DNA of 5,340 bases from an uncultured Spirochaetaceae bacterium (GTDB taxonomy: Bacteria > Spirochaetota > Spirochaetia > Sphaerochaetales > Sphaerochaetaceae), in contig CAMKAB010000081.1 of the NCBI GenBank assembly GCA_946410375.1, positions 1 through 5,340 on the forward strand, in the 5' to 3' direction. How positions within the stretch are numbered: the first letter of the stretch is position 1; the number at the start of each line of letters is the position of its first letter. Made by a program: the position numbers and the translations under genes. Of this stretch, positions 1-4,982 are shown piece after piece. Under the pieces are notes generated by a model. It had not been told where the DNA came from and made no database searches. It worked only from the letters and a program-made list of their open reading frames with translations.

Positions 1-94
1 AGCTAGCGGAGACCTTGCGACGAGTCGGAAGGATGTCGGTGTGCATGCCGTCGGCGTTGATTTGTGGGTGTCTCCCGAAAAAATTTTGGAGTGA
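1..94 (+). CDS. C-terminal end of an unrecognised upstream protein (partial)
   Basis: The frame starting at base 2 is open from the window edge to a TGA at 92-94. It gives 30 residues, ending in VGVHAVGVDLWVSPEKILE. The composition is protein-like, with alternating small hydrophobic and polar residues (VGVHAVGVDLWV) that suggest a final beta-strand. The frame shared with the next gene instead gives a Cys/Met-rich peptide that does not look like protein. The stop lies 4 bp before the next start codon, and that gene's Shine-Dalgarno is inside these last codons, so the two are probably co-transcribed and translationally coupled. I cannot assign a family from 30 residues; the link to the barrel gene might mean a shared envelope role, but that is inference only. 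Confidence 0.6.
   Translation, partial: ASGDLATSRKDVGVHAVGVDLWVSPEKILE
88..91 (+). promoter_or_regulatory. Ribosome binding site deciding the barrel gene's start
   Basis: GGAG sits 7 nt before the ATG at 99. It makes that ATG the start, rather than the alternative TTG at 15 in the same frame, which would put 28 non-signal-like residues before an evident signal peptide. The site lies inside the final codons of the upstream gene. Confidence 0.75.
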
Positions 95-98
95 TAGT

Positions 99-1595
99 AT
101 GACGATAAAGAAATGTCTGGTTTTGTTTGTTGTTTTGGCGCTTTCTTTTACGGTTTTCGCCGCAGATGAGTGGGACGGCGGTTTTGAGAGTGCGTCTTTT
201 GATTCTTCTTCCGATTTTTCGGATGATTTTTCAAGCGATTTCGGATCTTTTGATGATTTCGGCTCTTCTTCGGACGAACCGAAAGTTCAAATCGGAGCGG
301 TGATTGATGCTGATTTCAGGTATTATCTGAACGATGAAGATAATCCGATAAAGGCTCTCCCGAAAGCGAAGGTGTCTTTTACCTATGATGCGGAAAAGGC
401 CGGAGCGAAACTTGTGTTTGATATAAATCAGGACAAGTGGGAGAACAGCAAGATAGACCTTATTGACGAGTTGGTCCTTTCGGCTTATTTTGGTAATTTG
501 CAGATTGACGCCGGTAAAATGCGCATAGTTTGGGGTAAGGGAGATAAGCTTCATGTTTTGGATAACTTCAATGCTGATTCGTATGTCAATTTCCTTGTTC
601 CTGACTATATAGAGCGCCGTATTTCCATTCCTATGATAAGAGCGGCGTATTCGGTTCCGAGCAATTCGAATATAGTGGTGGAGGGCGTGTATGCGCCGTT
701 TACGGTAAAAAACAGGTATAACAATTCCGGAATGTTTGTGCCGTATCAGGTTTCAAATCTGACGGATACCCTTTTGGGCGGTTCTCCTCTTGCGCCGTAT
801 TCGGAGAGAGTTAAAGAGATTTTGGCCGACTTGGAGTCTGATTCCGTTTCTAAAATCCTATATCCTAATTTGAATAAGCTGAAATACGGTCAGTACGGAA
901 TCCGCATGACAGGCACTTTGGGAAAGTGGGATTTGGGAGCCAGTTATTATAACGGTTGGTTCAAAGATCCGTCTTTCAATGCGGAGAAATTCGGGGTGTG
1001 GAAGGACGGACGTTACCTTTCAAAACCTGACTTCCTGAACTTCGACCACAAGCAGACATTCGGTTTGGAAGCGGCTACCACGGTTTGGCACTTTAATTTG
1101 CGCGGAGAGGCTGCGTTTAACTTAACCGAGGACGAGAACGGAAAGAATCCGTGGATGCATAATAATTCCGTTTCCTATGTGGCAGGGTTTGATATCGATC
1201 TGCCGATCTGGAACATGAACGTGAATATTCAGGACATCGGTTCCGTTATTTTGAACGGTAACGAGTCGGATAAGAATACGAAAGCGCTCAGAGCGAATAA
1301 TTCCGGTTCGTCAATAAAGGATGTGGATTACAATTCTCACGGATATACGGAGAATATGATTGTTGCGAATGTTTCCGCTTCGTTTGCTCACGATAAATTG
1401 AAGCCGGAAATTACCGGAATTTGGTGCATTGAAAAGCAGGACTTTGTTTTAATGCCGAAAATCAGTTATGACTTAACGCCTAATTTGAACGTAAATCTTT
1501 TAATGATGCATATTTACAGTCATGACGACGAATCCAAGTTCTACGGTTTCCACACCGGGGATTTGGTACAGCTGGGTGCGAGGTACCAGTTCTGA
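99..1595 (+). CDS. Secreted outer-membrane beta-barrel protein, DUF1302-like / treponemal porin-like
   Basis: The predicted product is 498 residues, exported by Sec and inserted in the outer membrane. Residues 1-21 form a signal peptide: MTIKK, then a hydrophobic core, then VFA, with likely cleavage after Ala21. Residues 23-60 are a low-complexity Ser/Asp/Phe segment with recurring SDF/DDF units, perhaps a flexible periplasmic plug or linker. From about residue 63 the chain alternates amphipathic strands with polar turns (VQIGAVIDADFRYYL onward) and ends in GARYQF, the terminal Phe expected for BAM-assembled barrels. The block GKMRIVWGKGD (139-149), then DNFNAD (155-160), recalls the 'G-(R/K)-x-x-x-x-W-G ... 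N-P/A-D' signature of DUF1302-type barrels. Length also fits that group (about 450-600). No substrate can be inferred. The start is set by GGAG at 88-91. There is no terminator directly after the stop; a tandem repeat array begins 10 bp later. Barrel assignment is strong; the DUF1302 link is tentative. Confidence 0.8.
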   Translation: MTIKKCLVLFVVLALSFTVFAADEWDGGFESASFDSSSDFSDDFSSDFGSFDDFGSSSDEPKVQIGAVIDADFRYYLNDEDNPIKALPKAKVSFTYDAEKAGAKLVFDINQDKWENSKIDLIDELVLSAYFGNLQIDAGKMRIVWGKGDKLHVLDNFNADSYVNFLVPDYIERRISIPMIRAAYSVPSNSNIVVEGVYAPFTVKNRYNNSGMFVPYQVSNLTDTLLGGSPLAPYSERVKEILADLESDSVSKILYPNLNKLKYGQYGIRMTGTLGKWDLGASYYNGWFKDPSFNAEKFGVWKDGRYLSKPDFLNFDHKQTFGLEAATTVWHFNLRGEAAFNLTEDENGKNPWMHNNSVSYVAGFDIDLPIWNMNVNIQDIGSVILNGNESDKNTKALRANNSGSSIKDVDYNSHGYTENMIVANVSASFAHDKLKPEITGIWCIEKQDFVLMPKISYDLTPNLNVNLLMMHIYSHDDESKFYGFHTGDLVQLGARYQF

Positions 1596-1604
1596 TCGGA
1601 CGCG

Positions 1605-1823
1605 CGGAGTGCTTTGCCGCGAATGCCGGTGCGGTATGAAACGGCGTGCTTTGCCGCGAATGCCGGTGCGGCTTGAAACGGAGTGCTTTGCCGCGAATGC
1701 CGGTGCGGCTTGAAACGGCGTGCTTTGCCGCGAATGCCGGTGCGGCTTGAAACGGAGTGTTTTGCCGCGAATGCCGGAGCGGCTTGAAACGGAGTGCTTT
1801 GCCGCGAATGCCGGTGCGGTATG
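1605..1823 (+). repeat. Six-copy 37-bp GC-rich tandem repeat between barrel gene and aspS
   Basis: The core GTGCTTTGCCGCGAATGCC (GTGTTTTGCC in copy 5) begins at 1609, 1646, 1683, 1720, 1757 and 1794, an exact 37-bp period with no spacers. Each copy holds GCCGC, a 10-nt loop and GCGGC (GCGGT in copies 1 and 6), a 5-bp GC stem. Copies 2 and 4 are preceded by CGGC, the others by CGGA. Copies 1 and 6 read GCGGTATG where copies 2-5 read GCGGCTTG. Because 37 is not a multiple of 3, reading frames through it cycle, so it is not a coding repeat. It fills most of the 296-bp gap. It could be a minisatellite, a source of phase/length variation, or a structured 5' leader for aspS. I see no clear promoter or U-tract in the gap. 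Confidence 0.92.
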
Positions 1824-1891
1824 TTTTGCTGTAACTTGGCGTGTTAAAGCAGAGGCGAAGCGTTCAGCGCAGGTTTTAAAAGGGGATATAT

Positions 1892-3736
1892 ATGAATTTC
1901 AGTAAGAGAACGACCACATGTGGGGCGCTCAGGGCTTCCGACGTGGGAAAAGAGGTAATATTGAACGGCTGGGTTCACCGGGTTCGTAATCATGGCGCGC
2001 TTCAGTTCATCAATCTCAGAGACAGATACGGAATAACGCAGGTGGTGCTTGACGACGACTCATCGGAAGACCTCAAAAATATGGGACAGAGCCTTAAAAT
2101 GGAGTACTGCATTGCCGTAACCGGTATTGTCAGAAAAAGACCGGACAGCATGGTGAACGACAAAATGCCTACCGGTGAAATAGAGGTAAAGGCGGAGAAG
2201 ATAGAGCTTCTTTCCAGGTGCGCCACCCTTCCGTTTATGATAGACGAGGAGAACTCCGCAAACGAGGACTTGCGTCTTAAATACAGGTTTCTGGACTTGC
2301 GTTGCGGGGGTATGCAGAGCCGTATTCGTCTGAGACACGAGTTTATCAAGGCTATTCGCGAGTTCTTGTACACGAAGGATTTTTACGAGATTGAAACGCC
2401 TACTTTAATTCGCAGCACACCCGAGGGGGCGAGAGACTTCCTTGTTCCTTCCCGTAAGTATGCCGGAAAGTTTTATGCGCTTCCTCAGAGCCCGCAGTTG
2501 TACAAGCAGCTTCTTATGGTGAGCGGTTTTGATAAGTATTTCCAGATTGCGCGATGCTACAGAGATGAAGATGCGCGCGGAGACCGCCAGCTTGAGTTCA
2601 CTCAGCTCGACGTTGAGATGAGTTTTGTTCAGCGCGACGACGTGCTGTCCTTGATGGAAGAGCTTTTTGTTGATGTGTTCAAAAAAGTTATGAACTACGA
2701 TCTGCCGGCTCATTTCAGACGGATTGATTATTTCGACGCTATGAACACATACGGCACGGATAAGCCGGATCTGCGTTTCGGTTTGGAGATTAAAGACATA
2801 AGCGAAATTGTGAAGAAGTCCGGTTTTGAAGCCTATAAGACGATTCTTTCCGAGGGCGGATGCGTAAAGGCGATTGTGGCTCCGGCATCTCATAATCATA
2901 CCACGGACGCTAAGGGAAAGACTGCGGAACTTCTCACACGTAAGTATATAGACAGCATTTCCGAAACAGCTAAAACTTACGGTGCGGACTTCGTGCCCTT
3001 TATAAAGGTGAGTTGTGCTCCGGCATCGGAGGGAACGGCGGACTCTGCGAAGTATGTGCTTTCCGGAAGCGGCGCAAAGTACTTCTCCGGTTTGGAAAAC
3101 GAGCTTTGCGAGGCTTTGGGAGCCGGGAACGGAGACACGATATTCATGGTATCCCATAAGGTGTGGAAAAAAGCTTGCGTGTCCGCAGGTGCGATAAGAA
3201 GCCGTTTGGGGCACGATATGGGTCTTATTCAGCCGGGCTTTGCGTTCTGTTGGATTGTTGACTTCCCGCTCTTTGAGTACAACGAAGATGAAGGTCATTG
3301 GGAAGCAGCGCATCATATGTTCAGCATGCCTCAGGCTAAGTATATTCCGACTTTGGAAGAAAACCCGGGAGAAGTCCGCGGAGACCTGTATGATATGGTG
3401 TGTAACGGTTACGAATGCGCCTCAGGCTCAATCAGAATTCATGATGTGGAACTGCAGAAGCGTATTTTCAGAATCTGCAATTTCAGCGATGAAGAAGCGG
3501 AAAAGAAGTTCGGATTCCTGCTTAATGCGTTTAAGTTCGGACCGCCGCCACACGGAGGAATCGCACCGGGAATTGACAGGCTTGTTATGATTATGTCGGA
3601 GCAGAATTCCATTAAGGAGGCGATAGCGTTCCCGAAGAACAGTTTCGCAGTCTCTCCTATGGACGATTGTCCGAATGATGTGGACGCAAAACAGCTTGAA
3701 GAACTTCACTTGATTATTAAAGAAGATAAGAAGTAA
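1892..3736 (+). CDS. aspS: Aspartyl-tRNA synthetase, bacterial type, probably non-discriminating
   Basis: This cytoplasmic class II synthetase attaches aspartate to its tRNA using ATP. The product is 614 residues; the E. coli enzyme has 590. Order: N-terminal OB-fold anticodon domain (about 1-107); catalytic core beginning near 125 with LRLKYRFLDLR; TPEGARDFLVPS (176-187); ALPQSPQLYKQ (196-206), the aspartate/ATP site; motif 2 at R224-D-E226; YGTDKPDLRF (287-296); the inserted GAD domain (about 300-435); VDFPLFEYN and AAHHMFS in the returning core; motif 3 with HGGIAPGIDR (554-563), Arg563 binding ATP. Spacing between the motif 2 and motif 3 arginines is 339 residues against 320 in E. coli, so the extra length lies in the GAD/core region. 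In the anticodon loop, His34 (RNHGALQF) replaces the Leu of discriminating E. coli AspRS and Ser86 replaces its Lys, as expected for the relaxed type. AGGGG at 1881-1885, 6 nt before ATG, fixes the start. The frame is intact. Confidence 0.98.
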   Translation: MNFSKRTTTCGALRASDVGKEVILNGWVHRVRNHGALQFINLRDRYGITQVVLDDDSSEDLKNMGQSLKMEYCIAVTGIVRKRPDSMVNDKMPTGEIEVKAEKIELLSRCATLPFMIDEENSANEDLRLKYRFLDLRCGGMQSRIRLRHEFIKAIREFLYTKDFYEIETPTLIRSTPEGARDFLVPSRKYAGKFYALPQSPQLYKQLLMVSGFDKYFQIARCYRDEDARGDRQLEFTQLDVEMSFVQRDDVLSLMEELFVDVFKKVMNYDLPAHFRRIDYFDAMNTYGTDKPDLRFGLEIKDISEIVKKSGFEAYKTILSEGGCVKAIVAPASHNHTTDAKGKTAELLTRKYIDSISETAKTYGADFVPFIKVSCAPASEGTADSAKYVLSGSGAKYFSGLENELCEALGAGNGDTIFMVSHKVWKKACVSAGAIRSRLGHDMGLIQPGFAFCWIVDFPLFEYNEDEGHWEAAHHMFSMPQAKYIPTLEENPGEVRGDLYDMVCNGYECASGSIRIHDVELQKRIFRICNFSDEEAEKKFGFLLNAFKFGPPPHGGIAPGIDRLVMIMSEQNSIKEAIAFPKNSFAVSPMDDCPNDVDAKQLEELHLIIKEDKK

Positions 3737-3748
3737 TGTTCAATGAAA

Positions 3749-3775
3749 TGCGGAGTGCGAATAAGCGGCTCCGCA
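3749..3775 (+). other. Hairpin between aspS and the DUF4177 gene, no U-tract
   Basis: TGCGGAG (3749-3755) and CTCCGCA (3769-3775) form a perfect 7-bp stem around a 13-nt loop, 12 bp after the aspS stop. A run of A, not T, follows, so it is not a standard intrinsic terminator. It may be a processing or 3'-end stabilising element within an aspS-DUF4177 transcript, or chance. No clear promoter is visible in the 83-bp gap. Confidence 0.4.
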
Positions 3776-3819
3776 GGAAACTGAAAGTTTAAAAACCAGA
3801 CAGCAGGTAGGAGAAAAGT

Positions 3820-4074
3820 ATGGATTATTCCGATGAATCTACATTTTCAACCGCATCAGGTATGAATTACAAGTATGTGGTTCTTCAGGTAACTCTGAAA
3901 GAGAAGTTTTTGGGCACAGGTTCTGGAAACCTTACGGAACTTGAGAATGCAATCAACGATCAGGCGAAGAAAGGCTACAGATTGCACACAATCACAACGT
4001 CTAACGGCGGAAGCAAAGGGCTTCTCGGCGGAGACAGAATACAGGCGACGCTTGTGTTTGAAAAGGTGAACTGA
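3820..4074 (+). CDS. Small DUF4177-family protein of unknown function
   Basis: The 84-residue product has no signal peptide or membrane segment and should be cytoplasmic. The first 16 residues are polar and variable-looking. From Tyr17 to Val83 it matches the DUF4177 plan: a first strand (YKYVVLQVTLKEKF), a helix with NLTELENAINDQAKKGYRL (37-55) in which the 'L-E-x-x-x-N-x-x-x-x-x-G-(Y/W)-x-L' pattern is the family hallmark, a Gly/Ser loop (SNGGSKGLLGGD), and a last strand (ATLVFEKV). Family members are typically small alpha-beta proteins of 50-90 residues with no established biochemical role. AGGAG at 3809-3813, 6 nt before ATG, supports this start over the internal ATG at 3862, which lacks a well-spaced site. 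It lies 83 bp after aspS on the same strand, possibly on the same transcript, and is followed by two intrinsic terminators. Confidence 0.82.
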   Translation: MDYSDESTFSTASGMNYKYVVLQVTLKEKFLGTGSGNLTELENAINDQAKKGYRLHTITTSNGGSKGLLGGDRIQATLVFEKVN

Positions 4075-4136
4075 GAGCGTTTTGCTTGTTTGGCGGTTTT
4101 TTTTTGCGGCGAGATGAGCCGAAGGACAGTGCGAAC

Positions 4137-4162
4137 AGCCCGGTTTATGCGGGTTTTTCTTT
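4137..4162 (+). terminator. Rightward intrinsic terminator after the DUF4177 gene
   Basis: AGCCCG (4137-4142) pairs with CGGGTT (4150-4155), one G-U pair included, around a 7-nt loop, and TTTTTCTTT follows to 4162. Position and orientation fit the end of the DUF4177 transcript. Confidence 0.75.
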
Positions 4163-4181
4163 ACTATTTAATGTTTTTATG

Positions 4182-4219
4182 AACGGCAACGGGTTACATC
4201 GCCTGTTGTTGTTTTTTTT
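4182..4219 (+). terminator. Second rightward intrinsic terminator, long stem
   Basis: AACGGCAACGGG (4182-4193) pairs with CCTGTTGTTGTT (4202-4213) over 12 positions, three of them G-U, with an 8-nt loop. The stem runs into a T-tract from 4212 to 4219. G-U pairs make it work for rightward transcription only; the reverse strand lacks a T-run. It backs up the terminator at 4137-4162 and insulates the accessory region. Confidence 0.75.
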
Positions 4220-4237
4220 GGCTTTTTGAAGCGCTGT

Positions 4238-4456
4238 GACGAGGCTGTTCAGTTATGACAGTAAAAGGAAAAAAGCCCGGCTATTCGGAGAAAAATGCAA
4301 CGAGGTTATTCAGTTATGATAGTGAAAAGGAAAAAAACGGCAATTCGGAGAAAAATGCGACGAGGCTGTTCAGTTATGACAGTAAAAGGAAAAAAGCCCG
4401 GCAATTCGGAGAAAAAATCCGACGAGGTTATTCAGTCAGGATAGCGAAAAGGAAAA
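4238..4456 (+). repeat. 61-bp tandem array with A-B-A-B higher-order pattern
   Basis: Units begin at CGAGG: 4240 (61 bp), 4301 (60 bp), 4361 (62 bp) and 4423 (partial, to 4456). Units 1 and 3 (type A) share CTGTTCAGTTATGACAG and AAAAGCCCGGC; units 2 and 4 (type B) share TTATTCAG, ATAG and GAAAAGGAAAA. This implies duplication of a dimer of about 121 bp. All units share ATTCGGAGAAAAA where complete. The periods are not all multiples of three, so the 83-residue open frame at 4255-4506 is treated as chance. The fourth unit overlaps the last six codons and stop of the leftward HigA-like gene. Together with the two terminators it accounts for the 361-bp stretch between genes (4075-4435). Function unknown. 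Confidence 0.88.
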
Positions 4457-4753
4457 TGTCCTTTTTGCAAGCGGTTTTATTTGGCTTAGCTCTTTTGCTT
4501 TTTTGATTCTTAAGTTCTTAATGTCTATGTCGTTTTGTATGGAAATGAAATAATTGTCAGGCTTTTCAAAGAGTATGGAAAGTCTTAGGGCAATATCCGG
4601 AGAGAGCTTTCTCTTGTCCAGCAGGATGTCCTGGATTAAGGCGACATCAACTCCGATTTCCTTTGAGAGCAAGGTTGCGGATATGCTTAGGGGGTTTAAA
4701 AACTCGTTAAGCAAGACTTCTCCGATGGTTGGTATTTCAGTAGCAGTGTCCAT
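4436..4753 (-). CDS. HigA-family (Xre/HTH) addiction-module antitoxin-like protein
   Basis: The product is a 105-residue cytoplasmic DNA-binding protein, probably a toxin neutraliser and autorepressor. The HigA plan is visible: PTIGEVLLNEFLNPLSIS (8-25; the family usually has HPGE), a helix-turn-helix over about 24-48 (LLSKEIGVDVALIQDILLDKR), then LSPDIALRLSILF (50-62), F69, Q73 and D75 in place of the usual 'F-W-x-x-L-Q-x-x-Y-D'. A Lys-rich tail ends FSFSLS. The ATG at 4753 is preferred over the TTG at 4777, because AAGGA lies 6 nt before it. An independent promoter is visible at 4777-4805. HigA genes normally follow a HigB toxin gene; here the upstream frame is a different, headless ORF, so this may be an orphan antitoxin. 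Codons 100 to the stop lie inside the tandem array. Confidence 0.82.
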   Translation of the reverse strand: MDTATEIPTIGEVLLNEFLNPLSISATLLSKEIGVDVALIQDILLDKRKLSPDIALRLSILFEKPDNYFISIQNDIDIKNLRIKKAKELSQIKPLAKRTFSFSLS

Positions 4754-4759
4754 TTCTTT

Positions 4760-4764
4760 TCCTT
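4760..4764 (-). promoter_or_regulatory. Ribosome binding site of the HigA-like gene
   Basis: On the minus strand AAGGA sits 6 nt before the ATG at 4753. It decides that start against the TTG eight codons upstream, whose reading frame would encode the Shine-Dalgarno itself. It also falls just after the predicted transcription start. Confidence 0.7.
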
Positions 4765-4968
4765 TTATAATAAGCAATTATAATTTCTGTCCGGCTCAAA
4801 GGCAATGGTAGCATCGATGATTTTTGCCGTTTCTTTGGTCAATTTTTCTATGCTGTTTTTGCCGGTAATTAAATTTAATGCGGCTCTTTTTAGTTCTTTA
4901 GCGTGCATCTTAAGAAGTTCGTGCGAAACCGTAATCTGAGTGTTTTTATAGTTTTGTATGCAAATAAT
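4765..4968 (-). CDS. Headless ORF of unknown function in the toxin position upstream of the HigA-like gene
   Basis: The frame is open from 4968 (just after an in-frame TAA at 4969-4971) to TAA at 4765-4767, encoding up to 67 residues. No ATG, GTG or TTG occurs until ATG at 4906-4908, which leaves 47 residues (MHAKELKRAALNLITG onward, ending in NYNCLL) and has no well-spaced ribosome binding site. The sequence is Lys/Glu/Leu-rich and probably helical (SHELLKMHAKELKRA, then IEKLTKETAKIIDATIAF), with sensible codon composition, while the opposite strand reads as a hydrophobic Cys-bearing shadow. It ends 11 bp before the antitoxin start, where a HigB toxin would be, yet shows no RelE/HigB features (no G-(R/K)-Y-R-(I/V) core). 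It may be the C-terminal remnant of a toxin or an unrelated gene cut at 4969-4986. I do not recognise the family. Confidence 0.45.
   Translation of the reverse strand: MICIQNYKNTQITVSHELLKMHAKELKRAALNLITGKNSIEKLTKETAKIIDATIAFEPDRNYNCLL
4777..4805 (-). promoter_or_regulatory. Sigma70-like promoter for the HigA-like gene
   Basis: On the minus strand TTGCCT (4805-4800) and a perfect TATAAT (4782-4777) are separated by 17 nt. Transcription would start near 4770, giving a leader of under 20 nt that contains the Shine-Dalgarno. The promoter lies within the 3' end of the upstream ORF, so the antitoxin can be expressed alone, a common arrangement in HigBA-type loci. Confidence 0.6.
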
Positions 4969-4982
4969 TTAACTCTATGTAA

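Noticed and set aside
15..98. Longer N-terminus of the barrel protein from TTG at 15
   Set aside because: It would place a Cys/Met-rich non-signal sequence before a clear signal peptide; GGAG supports ATG at 99.
1605..1823. CRISPR array
   Set aside because: The 37-bp units are contiguous with no unique spacers, and no cas-like gene is present.
1522..1905. Short open frames through the 37-bp repeats (1522-1713, 1720-1905)
   Set aside because: Their peptides only reflect the GC-rich repeat read in cycling frames; one overlaps the barrel gene and none has a convincing start.
2405..3316. 303-residue minus-strand frame inside aspS
   Set aside because: Antisense shadow of a strongly conserved gene, with Cys/His/Arg-rich unprotein-like composition.
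4097..4105. Nine-T run as an intrinsic terminator
   Set aside because: No stem of useful length ends next to it; the better terminators are at 4137-4162 and 4182-4219.
4406..4422. TCGGA/TCCGA hairpin as a leftward terminator for the antitoxin
   Set aside because: Only a 5-bp stem, with the T-run in its loop rather than after it; the next T-run is separated by about eight bases.
4255..4506. 83-residue frame with repeated RLFSYDS
   Set aside because: The repetition comes from 60-bp spacing of two array units; the other units are out of phase and it overlaps the antitoxin antisense.
4554..4811. Plus-strand frame opposite the HigA-like gene
   Set aside because: The minus strand shows the HigA plan, a ribosome binding site and a promoter; this frame is its shadow.
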